Source of the DNA: Williamsia sp.
GTDB lineage: Bacteria > Bacteroidota > Bacteroidia > Chitinophagales > Chitinophagaceae
Assembly (NCBI GenBank): GCA_015069695.1
Contig: JADCRZ010000007.1
Coordinates: forward strand, 124,001-188,000
Direction: 5' to 3'
Length of the DNA: 64,000 nt
Positions 25,719 through 34,036 of the stretch are shown here, piece by piece (the stretch's first letter is position 1; the number at the start of each line of letters is the position of its first letter). The notes under the pieces were generated by a model that saw only the letters and a list, made by a program, of their open reading frames with translations, was not told the DNA's origin and searched no databases. The translations under genes and the position numbers were made by a program.

Positions 25719-27134
25719 ATGAAAGACGTCCTAACAATGGCAATAAGAATGGCAGACACCAAAAAGAGCGGCTGCTTCCTACTCCTGGCACTCGCCATGG
25801 TGGCACTGCCATCATGCAAAAAGTTCGTGGAAATAGAACCGCCGCCAACGGAAGTTACCACAGCCACCGTATTCTCCGACAGTACTGCCGCAGCCTCAGC
25901 CATGACCGGATTGTACAGTCAAATGATGTCATCGAATTTGTTCTTTATGAATGGCGGGTTAACCCTATTACCTGCACTTTCGGCTGATGAACTAACAAGA
26001 ACATCACCGAATGCATCGTTTGATGTCTTCACGGTTAATGCTATTGCTCCAAACAATAGCCTGTTGCAAAACAATCTTTGGCGATCAGCATATGGATACA
26101 TCTATCAATGCAATGCTATAATAGAAGGCGCCGCTAAAAGTTCAAGCCTGTCGCCCTCATTCAAACAACGCCTTATTGCCGAAGCCCGCTTCAATAGGGC
26201 CTTCTGCTACTTTTATTTGGTAAACCTCTTTGGGGATGTGCCGTTAGTTGCAGTAACTGATTATTTAATAAATGCTTCGATGCCGAGAACGCAAAGCAGC
26301 GCCGTTTATGCAGCAATTGATGCAGACTTGCAATATGCGAAATCTTACCTGCCAGCGATGGTTACTGAGAACATTCAACCCACAAGCGGCGCAGCCGCAG
26401 CCATGCTTGCCCGCTCAAAACTGTTTCAGAAAGATTGGGCAGCAGCCGAAGCCAACGCGACGACTGTCATCAACTCCGGCTTATATAGTTTGCCTGCAAA
26501 TTTGAGTATGGTGTTTGTTCCGGGCAGTAGCGAAATCATTTGGCAATTGGTACCGGTGCAGCCTTCGTTTAACACTGCAGAAGGAAACGTGTTCATTCCA
26601 GCCAACGGAACCACACGGCCAACGTATGTTCTGACCCAATCCCTTCAAAACGCTTTTGATACCGGCGATGCCCGAAGGACAGCATGGATAAAGACAACCG
26701 TTTCAAATGGCCAGTCATACGCTTTCCCTTACAAGTACAAGGAAAGAGTTAGCACCACGATAGGGGCGCCACCTGTGGAGTACAACGTTGTTCTTCGACT
26801 GGCCGAACAGTATCTCATTCGAGCGGAAGCCCGCGTGAAGCAAGGCAAACTCTCCGAGGCTAATGCCGACCTGAACGTCACTCGTGGAAGGGCCGGCTTG
26901 CCCAATGTTGTTGCCACTGATGACACGTCTTGCTTGATGGCAATCGAGAAAGAGCGTCGGCGGGAATTCTTTGCGGAATGGGGACACCGTTGGTTCGATT
27001 TAAAAAGGACCGGCCGCGCTGACACGGTGTTGAGTTTAACAAAATCCGGTTGGCAACCGAGCGATGCGTTATATCCCATTCCTTTTGAGGAAATTCAAAA
27101 CAACCCGGCGCTCACACAAAATCCGGGGTATTAG
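25719..27134 (+). CDS. SusD/RagB-family surface lipoprotein
   Basis: 471-residue nutrient-binding lid of the SusC transporter. The lipoprotein signal ends in LPSCKK; a second possible ATG (25749) would give a more usual signal length. Typical SusD segments are visible: YIYQCNAIIEGA, RLIAEARFNRAFCYFYLVNL-F-GDVPLV, EQYLIRAEARVKQGKL, and the C-terminal ERRREFFAEWGHRWFDLKRT. It starts 9 bp after the SusC stop. Confidence 0.94.
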   Translation: MKDVLTMAIRMADTKKSGCFLLLALAMVALPSCKKFVEIEPPPTEVTTATVFSDSTAAASAMTGLYSQMMSSNLFFMNGGLTLLPALSADELTRTSPNASFDVFTVNAIAPNNSLLQNNLWRSAYGYIYQCNAIIEGAAKSSSLSPSFKQRLIAEARFNRAFCYFYLVNLFGDVPLVAVTDYLINASMPRTQSSAVYAAIDADLQYAKSYLPAMVTENIQPTSGAAAAMLARSKLFQKDWAAAEANATTVINSGLYSLPANLSMVFVPGSSEIIWQLVPVQPSFNTAEGNVFIPANGTTRPTYVLTQSLQNAFDTGDARRTAWIKTTVSNGQSYAFPYKYKERVSTTIGAPPVEYNVVLRLAEQYLIRAEARVKQGKLSEANADLNVTRGRAGLPNVVATDDTSCLMAIEKERRREFFAEWGHRWFDLKRTGRADTVLSLTKSGWQPSDALYPIPFEEIQNNPALTQNPGY

Positions 27135-27206
27135 TTCACATTGAATTCATACATCACCATTTCCATAACGAGATAACTAAGCCTTAATCATCAAAAAACA
27201 ATTTTT

Positions 27207-28541
27207 ATGCACTCATATTTGAGGGTAATCGCCCCCTTATTTCTCATAATCATCTTTATGGCTGCCAAGGGGCAGTCTTCCGGGACAAAAAAACCAGATT
27301 TTTCAATGCGCTTGCATCCCGGCGATGCCGTGCCGGACGTCTCCTTTAGCAACGTCAAAAACTGGAGTGGCAAACCGCTTCGACTGGCGGATTTTAAAGG
27401 TAAGCTTCTGATATTGGATTTCTGGACGGTGAATTGCAGCCCTTGCATCGCAGCGATGCCAAAAATGGAAGAACTGCAACGGAAGTTTGACGGCAATTTG
27501 CAAGTGGTGATGGTTACGCCAAATTCAAAAGCGGCGGTCGAGAAATTAACCGAAAGGTCTAAGATACTTCAACGAACCACCTTGCCCGCAATAACGGGTG
27601 ACACACTCTTAGGAAAACTATTTCCATATACCGGCACACCTACGCATGTTTGGATTGGGAAGGATGGAAAACTTATGTTCATTACAGACGGGTACAATAC
27701 ATCTACTGAAACGGTTCAAAGGTATCTGAATGGTTCACCACTAGCCGTTAAACACCGAGTGCTTCAACCTGGTGTTGAAGTAGATGTAGCGGCTACTATC
27801 AACGACCCTGACAAATCAGACTTGCGGTGTTATTCTATTTTTACCGGCTTATCTAAAATTACCGCTCAAAGCTCCGACGGGCTTCTATTGGACACCGCTA
27901 ACAAAGTGGTTGGGTTCAAAGCTGTAAATATGCCGCTGCATGGGTTACTGATAGCCCGATTTGCAGAAGATAATGATGGATTTGATAACGGCCTTTATTT
28001 ACCGAATAGAACAATATGGAAGGTCAGAAATAAATACCCATATGCCTATCCAGAAGACAAAAGCTTGGAAGGCGAATGGCGTGAGCAATATCTTTATTGT
28101 TATGAACTCAAACTACCTAAGGAAACTTCGGTTGAAGATGTACACACATACCTAGCCAATGACCTGAAACGTTATTTTAACGTCTCAGCAAGGTTAGAAA
28201 ACCATAGAATGAAATGCTTCGTTTTGATTAGGACTTCAACAGACGATAAAATCAAAACCAAAGGCGGAAAGCACTTGTTTTATTCACAAGAAGATTACAG
28301 CGGTTTCGAGGGGGTATCTATCAGACCTTTAGATTTTATGATACACACATTTGGAGAGGCGAACTTGCGGTCTGCCTTGCCCGTTGTTGACGGCACTCAC
28401 TACACCGGCAGAATTGACATTACAATTAACGCAGACATTCGTGACCTACCGGCTGTTAGGAAGGAACTCAAAAAGTATGACCTTGACATCGTAGAGCGAG
28501 AAGAGATAGTTCCCATGATTGTGATAGCCGAAGAAAAATAA
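27207..28541 (+). CDS. TlpA-like thioredoxin / DUF3738 fusion
   Basis: 444-residue exported protein. After a signal peptide, residues 30-175 form a TlpA/AhpC-type thioredoxin domain with redox pair C77-S-P-C80 (LDFWTVNCSPCIAAMPKME). The C-terminal 190 residues match the soil-associated DUF3738 (TIGR03435) pattern: LPVVDGTHYTGRIDITI near the end, then a helix and a terminal PMIVIAEE strand. It is the last gene of the Sus locus, 72 bp after SusD, and a bidirectional terminator follows its stop. The function is inferred to be periplasmic thiol-disulfide exchange; that of DUF3738 is unknown. Confidence 0.85.
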   Translation: MHSYLRVIAPLFLIIIFMAAKGQSSGTKKPDFSMRLHPGDAVPDVSFSNVKNWSGKPLRLADFKGKLLILDFWTVNCSPCIAAMPKMEELQRKFDGNLQVVMVTPNSKAAVEKLTERSKILQRTTLPAITGDTLLGKLFPYTGTPTHVWIGKDGKLMFITDGYNTSTETVQRYLNGSPLAVKHRVLQPGVEVDVAATINDPDKSDLRCYSIFTGLSKITAQSSDGLLLDTANKVVGFKAVNMPLHGLLIARFAEDNDGFDNGLYLPNRTIWKVRNKYPYAYPEDKSLEGEWREQYLYCYELKLPKETSVEDVHTYLANDLKRYFNVSARLENHRMKCFVLIRTSTDDKIKTKGGKHLFYSQEDYSGFEGVSIRPLDFMIHTFGEANLRSALPVVDGTHYTGRIDITINADIRDLPAVRKELKKYDLDIVEREEIVPMIVIAEEK

Positions 28542-28573
28542 AAATAGGGAAAGGAGTTATCCTTTCCCTATTT
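28542..28573. terminator. Bidirectional intrinsic terminator
   Basis: Perfect 13-bp stem (28542-28554 with 28561-28573; AAATAGGGAAAGG on the left arm) and a 6-nt loop between the convergent TlpA-DUF3738 and small exported-protein genes. A- and T-rich flanks suit both directions. Confidence 0.88.
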
Positions 28574-28575
28574 CC

Positions 28576-28836
28576 TTACTGGTTTGGCTTCCGTAACGTT
28601 TGGACTGGGCTGCCGGTGTGTTGTGGATTGTTGTAGCCACGAGAACAGACAAATGTGCCACCAGTGCAATTCCGGTCAATCGTTTCTTGAGTTGCTGTCT
28701 TAAGGCCATCGTCAGTTCCATCGGCGGCTACCCAATAAAGCATGGGGTCGCCAGCGGGTTTTGATTGAATGTGTGTAAAGGCACTGGCACCCACGGCCAG
28801 CACAACGGCAAAAATTCCGGTAATGTACTTTTTCAT
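28576..28836 (-). CDS. Small exported protein, DUF6520-like
   Basis: 86 residues with an N-terminal signal or anchor (MKKYITGIFAVVLAVGASAF) and a short Thr/Gly-rich mature part holding two Cys (CTGGTFVC). The layout resembles the DUF6520 family of small Bacteroidota exported proteins, whose function is unknown. It lies 72 bp downstream of the MauE/DoxX-like gene on the same strand, a pairing I have seen for this type of protein; co-function is inference. Confidence 0.65.
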   Translation of the reverse strand: MKKYITGIFAVVLAVGASAFTHIQSKPAGDPMLYWVAADGTDDGLKTATQETIDRNCTGGTFVCSRGYNNPQHTGSPVQTLRKPNQ

Positions 28837-28908
28837 ATTCAGGTTTTTAGTGTGTAATGCTTACTCTGTTGCAGGTTTTCAGCAATCCCTGGCCAGAAAG
28901 GCTGGCGC

Positions 28909-29358
28909 TTAAACTATCGTTTTGAAATTAGCTTTAATAGTTGGCGTGTTTTGATAACGGCTTAACCACAGGCCGGCGAAAGCAAGTATTGTAAAGGCTG
29001 CATTGAATAGTAGATGTTCCACCCAAGTAAGTCCTTTTAATGCTCCGCCGCAAGAACAAGGCAGCGTTGATTGGGATAGTAACATGTAGGCAATGTAGCC
29101 GGTAAACATCAACATCAACGCAAACGCAGCGTACCAACCTACCCGGATGCGCTGATGGACAAACAATAAGGCTGCAATACCTAATTCAACAACAGGCAGT
29201 ACGTAGGAAAAAATAGTTGATGCCGATCCAATAAGCGGCGACTTTGACAACGTGGCTTCGAAAAAACGATGATCAAGCAGTTTACTGATGCCGGTATAAA
29301 CAAACAGCAAGATAAACAGGGCGCTAAGTATGCTTTGGAGAGCAGATTTGAGCATCAT
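28909..29358 (-). CDS. MauE/DoxX-like membrane protein
   Basis: 149-residue protein with four TM helices (about 8-28, 45-67, 75-95 and 118-138). The sequence LLFVYTGISKLLDHRFFEAT at the first helix and the conserved CSCGG motif (about residues 101-105) are typical of the MauE branch of the DoxX superfamily, which supports disulfide or redox processes. The CSCGG pair could exchange electrons with a thioredoxin-like partner such as the TlpA fusion across the terminator. Confidence 0.8.
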   Translation of the reverse strand: MMLKSALQSILSALFILLFVYTGISKLLDHRFFEATLSKSPLIGSASTIFSYVLPVVELGIAALLFVHQRIRVGWYAAFALMLMFTGYIAYMLLSQSTLPCSCGGALKGLTWVEHLLFNAAFTILAFAGLWLSRYQNTPTIKANFKTIV

Positions 29359-29452
29359 CGGTCAGGCATTTACAATAATCATCCTTGACCGTAAAATTGA
29401 AAATTTTGGGAAAGTGACTGAAAATTTCCATCACCGCTCGAAGTTGAAAAAA

Positions 29453-30598
29453 CTACGGCTGCGTTGAATAAAGCGCTCTGTATTTGGATGGTCCCATACC
29501 GTATTTGTCTTTAAAAGCTTCCTCAAAACCGGACAAACTCTTATAACCAATCTCCCTGAAAATAGTCTTCACTTGCATGTCAGTATGCATTAGCAACTGA
29601 CGGGCCTTTTCCAACCTTGCGTCCCGTAGCCGCTCAAACAAATTGACACCGATAACTTGTTTGAAAGCCATCTTCAATTTAAACTCGCTTAAGTGCACCT
29701 TTTTGGCCAAGGCAGGTATATGCAGCCACGTACGCAAATCTTCAAGTATGATGGCGTCCACTTCGTGTATTTTGCGAACGTCTTCATCGCTAAGCCCCTC
29801 GTAACGGATGCCGGCGCCAGGTCGCAACATGGCATAGAGCAAAACGTCTCTTACCCGATTTTCATAGAAGAAATTTCTTGTTTCCGCATCGTATGGGCAA
29901 TCTAAGATTTGGTGGATGGTGTCCATCCATTCCTTTTCGATAGGAGATGTATTCTTTTCATCTGGTTTTCCTGTATTAGGAAAGCCGGGTATCAGTTGTT
30001 TTACAAAATCCGGTTTGTATAAAATTTGAAAGAGCTGACATTTGGTATTCTTTGAAAAAACTATTGTGTTTAGCGGATCAGAAGGCCAAAAAGAATTCAT
30101 CGTTCCTGCCCGCATATGCGTTTTTCTCAATGATGTCTGGTGGACAAATTTGCCTTGCAAAGCAAATTGGGTTTGCAGCATGGGCGATTGGCGCCAACGC
30201 AATTCCGTTTCGCCGGAGAAATGAGCGTAAACGAAACGCATTTCCCATTCAGGCTTGCGATATACCTGAATGACCATTTCGCCTAAATTTCCTTTGTACG
30301 AAAATGTCTGGCCGCCTGCAATCACTCTTCCGTTCCAATTCGCCGGTAAGGCGCTGATTAGTTCAATCCGTTTGTTGCCATGCAAAAGGAATGACGGAGC
30401 GTTGTTTGAACACTCCACGTGCAAAGGCGAAGTCGGGTTTCCATATGGAGTAGATGCCAGCAAAACAAACACGGTTCTATCTTCTAAATTAAGGTTTATT
30501 GCAGATGTTTTGGCAGCTAAGTCAGGGGCTTTTGGCAGATAACGTAAAAACCAATGAAAGAAATTGGGAAGAGCCTCAAAGGCATTTATGGAGGGCAA
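29453..30598 (-). CDS. AraC-family transcriptional regulator
   Basis: 381-residue regulator. The C-terminal 100 residues hold the two AraC HTH motifs (IPALAKKVHLSEFKLKMAFK and VKTIFREIGYKSLSGFEEAF) and the closing signature YGMGPSKYR. The N-terminal 250 residues are a Bacteroidota-type sensor region without a recognised ligand. The exact start is uncertain: the first 25 residues overlap a repeat-rich noncoding region and have poor family character. Its targets may be the MauE/DUF6520 pair downstream. Confidence 0.85.
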   Translation of the reverse strand: MPSINAFEALPNFFHWFLRYLPKAPDLAAKTSAINLNLEDRTVFVLLASTPYGNPTSPLHVECSNNAPSFLLHGNKRIELISALPANWNGRVIAGGQTFSYKGNLGEMVIQVYRKPEWEMRFVYAHFSGETELRWRQSPMLQTQFALQGKFVHQTSLRKTHMRAGTMNSFWPSDPLNTIVFSKNTKCQLFQILYKPDFVKQLIPGFPNTGKPDEKNTSPIEKEWMDTIHQILDCPYDAETRNFFYENRVRDVLLYAMLRPGAGIRYEGLSDEDVRKIHEVDAIILEDLRTWLHIPALAKKVHLSEFKLKMAFKQVIGVNLFERLRDARLEKARQLLMHTDMQVKTIFREIGYKSLSGFEEAFKDKYGMGPSKYRALYSTQP

Positions 30599-30619
30599 TC
30601 AAATGTTTATGCTATCGAT

Positions 30620-31400
30620 TTGTGCAGCCGCTGCGAACACAGCAAAAATTGGAAAGGATTACAGCCACTGCACGAACAAGGATATTTTACCGGCAGGTGC
30701 CAAATTTCCGCACCAGCCGTCAATGATGTCGCAAAGACAAACTCTAAAAAAACATTCTTCAACTGCTTTAAAGAGGTGCTTTTAGACCCAGCCTTCACAC
30801 CCTCATGCTTCGGGAGAGAAGGCTTTGACAAGATTTTGCGCCGCATCCGGTTCGCCGCTCTCTTCCTCGCTAACAGCGGAGCGCCTTCGCTTCGCTAGTT
30901 CCCACATCACTTACGAGCTATTTAAACCGCTCCACTCCAGCGACCCGCTGCGCTCGGTCGTTCGACGCCGAACCCGATGCGGCAAGAAGCTTTAATAAAG
31001 AAAAAGAGTTGCAAAGCAATATTGCAAAAGCATTTCAAAAAACAGCATCAAAACACCGAAAAGAAAATGAGCCGTGCAGCCGCTGCCTACAGAAATAAAG
31101 ATTGCGCAAGTTTTCAGCCGCTGCACTTGTAAGGTTATTGTGCCGGCAGGTGCTCGCCTACTCACACCAGCCGGCAAAGACACCACAACCAAGTTCTTTA
31201 AGACACTTCAAATCTATCACCCCAGCCTTTACAAAAATTGGTAAAAGAACCGGCATACACTCCCTCATGCTTCGGGAGAGAATGCCTTGCAACAAATGAT
31301 TGTGTACGGCACTTGCCGCTTCTTCCCTCACTTGCAGCAGTGCCCCTCTGTTTCGCTCCACCCTACAAGAAAAAGAGTTGCAATGCCGCTCACGCCGGGA
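30620..31400. repeat. Imperfect tandem duplication of about 450 bp, noncoding
   Basis: Two diverged copies start near 30622 and 31075. Shared blocks in the same order: GTGCAGCCGCTG (which folds with a downstream CAGCC-CTGCAC), CCGGCAGGTGC, CACCAGCC, CAAAGACA, CCCAGCCTT, CTCATGCTTCGGGAGAGAA, and GAAAAAGAGTTGCAA. No frame stays open in both copies, so this is not a protein duplication. The stretch 30599-31700 otherwise holds no convincing gene. Confidence 0.6.
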
Positions 31401-31537
31401 GCCTTCGCAAGCTCGGTCATGCAGCCGCAAGAGCCGTACGAAATTGATGTAATGGATTTCATAGAGACTGATAAGAACGATAATTCAAAAGCATCCGACA
31501 CTAGCCTTTTAAAATTCAAACGGGAAAAAAGAGGCGC

Positions 31538-31667
31538 GAAGCTGGGGGCTGCCGGTAAAGATTGCTGCAAGTAGCCAAAAGCTTACGGCATAAAGCAAAG
31601 TGCTTCTCACACGCCATTAGACACTATTTATTCCGTTTCCTTTTGGCCTCCATGGCAGCCCCGCTTC
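31538..31667 (+). promoter_or_regulatory. Three-stem hairpin element, copy 1 (upstream of GIY-YIG-like gene)
   Basis: Outer stem: GAAGC plus CTGCC blocks at 31538-31553 pair with GGCAGCCCCGCTTC at 31654-31667. Middle stem: GCCAAAAG (31574-31581) with CTTTTGGC (31640-31647). Inner stem: CGGCATAAA (31586-31594) with TTTATTCCG (31627-31635, one mismatch). The loop starts GCAAAG and contains ACAC and AGAC. The same design occurs at 35050-35162 with the same inner stem and loop words but different outer and middle stems. It ends 44 bp before the GTG of the next gene. Confidence 0.65.
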
Positions 31668-31711
31668 AGAGTGCTTTCTTTTTTCCCTTTTTCTTTTAAA
31701 AAGCATTTTTT

Positions 31712-31969
31712 GTGGTTTACCTCATACACTTCAAAACGAAACTTCATCACGCCGAACACTATCTCGGTTTTGTGGAGCGCAACCTTTCCCGCCGCATCAA
31801 AAAGCACAAAGCAGGCACAGGCGCAAAACTGTTGGCAGCACTCAACCGGGCGGGCATTGCGTGGGATGTGGTACGGGTGTGGCCCGATGGCGACCGGCAT
31901 TTTGAACGCAAGCTGAAAAACCGTAAAAAATCACGCTGTCTTTGTCCGGTTTGCGGTGCAAAACACTAA
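31712..31969 (+). CDS. GIY-YIG-like nuclease-superfamily protein
   Basis: 85-residue protein starting with GTG. The sequence VYLIHFKTKL-HHAEHYLGF-VERNLSRRIKKHKAG followed by LNRAGIAWDVVRVWPDGDR and FERKLKN resembles the compact GIY-YIG fold (the first motif appears as VYLIHF/HYLGF). The tail KSRCLCPVC is a two-Cys knuckle. Such proteins are common in Bacteroidota conjugative elements next to Ssb genes; cleavage activity is not shown. ssb follows 39 bp later. Confidence 0.7.
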   Translation: MVYLIHFKTKLHHAEHYLGFVERNLSRRIKKHKAGTGAKLLAALNRAGIAWDVVRVWPDGDRHFERKLKNRKKSRCLCPVCGAKH

Positions 31970-32008
31970 TTCAATTCTGCGTATTTATTCACTTTAAAAC
32001 ATACAGTT

Positions 32009-32392
32009 ATGACAATCACAGGACGACTGACCGCCGATGCAACGGTCAACACAACGAAAGACGAACGGAAAGTGGTAAACTTTTCAGTGGCCATCAACGA
32101 CACCTACAAACCAAAAGGCGGCGAACGGGTGCAGGTAACCACCTATTGCAATTGTTCGTACTGGATTTCGGAAAAGGTGGCGCAGTACCTTAAAAAAGCG
32201 ACGTTGGTGGAACTCACCGGCCGCATTTATGTGACGCCGTATGTGAGCAAAAGCGGTGAGCCAAAAGCCTCGCTCAACTGCCACGTTTCGGCCATTAAAT
32301 TCCTTGCATGGCCGAAAGAGGTTGAAGTTATCGGAAAGCCAGCGGAAGCAGAGGAAACGGCAGCCGCAAATGGCGACGATATACCGTTCTAA
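32009..32392 (+). CDS. ssb: Single-stranded DNA-binding protein
   Basis: 127-residue OB-fold protein. The N-terminus MTITGRLTADATVNTTKDER and the core VVNFSVAINDTYKPK and LVELTGRIYVTPYVSKSGEP follow the Ssb pattern. The acidic tail ends in DDIPF, the peptide that recruits replication and repair partners. It is an element-borne copy (next to DUF932 and mobilization genes) and probably protects transferred single-stranded DNA. An intrinsic terminator follows directly. Confidence 0.92.
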   Translation: MTITGRLTADATVNTTKDERKVVNFSVAINDTYKPKGGERVQVTTYCNCSYWISEKVAQYLKKATLVELTGRIYVTPYVSKSGEPKASLNCHVSAIKFLAWPKEVEVIGKPAEAEETAAANGDDIPF

Positions 32393-32401
32393 CCCCTCCT
32401 T

Positions 32402-32431
32402 GTTCCGGCACTCCCGGTGCCGGAACTTTTT
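32402..32431 (+). terminator. Intrinsic terminator after ssb
   Basis: Perfect 10-bp stem GTTCCGGCAC / GTGCCGGAAC (32402-32411 and 32417-32426) with a short loop and a TTTTT tract. Confidence 0.88.
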
Positions 32432-32512
32432 CAAAACCTCATATCATTTCACGTACATAAAACCGCAGCAGCTACCGCCTGCGGGATAGAAATTAAAGCT
32501 GGGTAACTCACT

Positions 32513-33574
32513 ATGGCACACAACCTCAATTTCAACGAACACACCGGACAACACGCCTTCTTTTCCGTGAAAGAAAAAGCCTGGCACGGCTTGGGGCAAA
32601 TCGTGCAGGACCATCCCACAAGTGCCGAAGCTTTGCGGTTTGCCGGATTGGATTTTACCGTAGAAAAGCGCAAGCTTTTTACCTACGATAACCGGAACCT
32701 TTTTGGCAATGCCGATACCATTGCGCCGAACGTGGAAGTGCCAAATTTCTACGCAACTATTCGCACCGATACGGAAACGCCGCTTGGCGTTGTTGGCAAG
32801 GAATATCAGGTAGTACAAAACAAGGACGCTTTTGCCTTTTTTGACGCCATTGTGGGCGGCGACGGTATTCAATACGAAACGGCTGGCGCACTTGGAAAAG
32901 GCGAACGCATTTTTATCACCGCAAAGTTGCCCGGATACATTGCTGTGGCGAACAAAGACCTCATCGAAAAATACCTTTTTCTCACTACGTCCCACGACGG
33001 CTTTGGCAGCATTACGGCGGCTTTCACGCCAGTCCGCATTGTGTGTAACAACACGCTCAATGCAGCTTTGAAAAACCACAGCAACAGCATCAAAATCCGG
33101 CATACAGCAAACGCCAAAGAACGGCTGGAACAAGCGCACAAAGTGATGGGCATTTCCAATAACCTTTCACAGCAGTTAGAAGGCATTTTCAACCAATGGG
33201 CAAAGGTGCGCATCAGCGACCCTGAATTAAAGAAACTCATCCAGCTTGCCATGACACCGAACAAAGAAGTTTTACGGAACGTTCGGGCCGGTAAAGACGA
33301 TGAACTTTCGACACAATTCCTCAATTTGTGCGACAGCGTTTTTGCGTATAGCCAAAGTAGTCCCACGCAGCAAACAGAAACCACCAAAGGAACCGTTTTC
33401 GGGGCGTACAATAGCATCACCGGCTATTTTCAAAATGTGCGCAGCTACAAGAACGAGGAAGCAAAATTAAAGTCTCTGCTTTATGGCGGAACGGCGCAAG
33501 GCAAAACCCAAAAAGCCTTTGACGTATGTGCTGATTTTTCGGCCAAAGGAAGCGATGCTTTTTACTTCAACTAA
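32513..33574 (+). CDS. DUF932 (phage/plasmid-like) protein
   Basis: 353-residue soluble protein of the DUF932 / phage-plasmid-like family. Typical pieces are AFFSVKEKAWHGLGQIVQDH at the N-terminus, FITAKLPGYI in the middle and FTPVRIVCNNTLNAAL. The family is widespread on plasmids, phages and conjugative elements; its biochemical role is unknown. A GC-rich palindrome follows the stop. Confidence 0.9.
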   Translation: MAHNLNFNEHTGQHAFFSVKEKAWHGLGQIVQDHPTSAEALRFAGLDFTVEKRKLFTYDNRNLFGNADTIAPNVEVPNFYATIRTDTETPLGVVGKEYQVVQNKDAFAFFDAIVGGDGIQYETAGALGKGERIFITAKLPGYIAVANKDLIEKYLFLTTSHDGFGSITAAFTPVRIVCNNTLNAALKNHSNSIKIRHTANAKERLEQAHKVMGISNNLSQQLEGIFNQWAKVRISDPELKKLIQLAMTPNKEVLRNVRAGKDDELSTQFLNLCDSVFAYSQSSPTQQTETTKGTVFGAYNSITGYFQNVRSYKNEEAKLKSLLYGGTAQGKTQKAFDVCADFSAKGSDAFYFN

Positions 33575-33585
33575 ACCTTTTCTAC

Positions 33586-33601
33586 GGGGGCCGCGGCCCC
33601 C
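33586..33601 (+). terminator. GC palindrome, likely terminator
   Basis: Perfect palindrome GGGGGCCGCGGCCCCC followed by a pyrimidine-rich tract, just after the DUF932 stop. No clean T-run follows, so it may also be a processing or pausing site. Confidence 0.6.
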
Positions 33602-33623
33602 TTCATCTCTTTAATTATTTTGT

Positions 33624-33941
33624 ATGACACATCTCATTCAACAATACACTGCCATTAAAGCAAAATACAAAGACGCCATCCTGCTTTTTCGTGTGGGTGA
33701 CTTTTATGAAACATTCAATGAAGATGCCGAAACAGTCGCTTTGCACATGCGAATACCTTTGGCAATTCATGAGCAAAAGCCCGATATAAAAGCAGCAGCT
33801 TCGCTGTCTCATTATCATTTACACGACGCACTGCGCATCCTTACAAGAGCCGGTTACAAAGTAGCTGTTTGCGACCAGTTGAAAGCACCCAAAGCCGGAC
33901 CGACGAAGCGAGGTGTTACCGACCTGTTGGAACCGGAATAA
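33624..33941 (+). CDS. Stand-alone MutS domain I protein
   Basis: 105-residue protein equal to the mismatch-recognition domain I of MutS (LIQQYTAIKAKYKDAILLFR, VGDFYETFNEDAETVA, KPDIKAAASLSHYHLHDALR). Full MutS proteins are about 850 residues; the clamp and ATPase domains are absent. The usual Phe-x-Glu at the tip is seen as DFYETF. Small MutS-I proteins occur in Bacteroidota mobile elements; the role may be binding of distorted DNA. A terminator follows. Confidence 0.85.
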   Translation: MTHLIQQYTAIKAKYKDAILLFRVGDFYETFNEDAETVALHMRIPLAIHEQKPDIKAAASLSHYHLHDALRILTRAGYKVAVCDQLKAPKAGPTKRGVTDLLEPE

Positions 33942-33975
33942 ACGGATGAAACAGGGCTGAGTTTTCAAAAAATTC

Positions 33976-33996
33976 GCCGCCCAAAGGGCGGCTTTA
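33976..33996. terminator. Intrinsic terminator
   Basis: Perfect 7-bp stem GCCGCCC/GGGCGGC with an AAA loop, between the convergent MutS-I and PLD genes. Confidence 0.75.
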
Positions 33997-34036
33997 CTAC
34001 GTGGGAAGATGTTTTGGTTTAAGGATAAAAGAGTAG

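Noticed and set aside
30554..30898. 114-codon frame with a CSRC knuckle
   Set aside because: It overlaps the AraC start and falls in the first copy of a duplicated noncoding block; the second copy has stops in the same frame.
31287..31574. 95-codon frame before the GIY-YIG-like gene
   Set aside because: It runs into the three-stem hairpin and has no family character.
30599..31700. CRISPR array
   Set aside because: The repeats are long, imperfect and only two; there are no regular spacers or cas genes.
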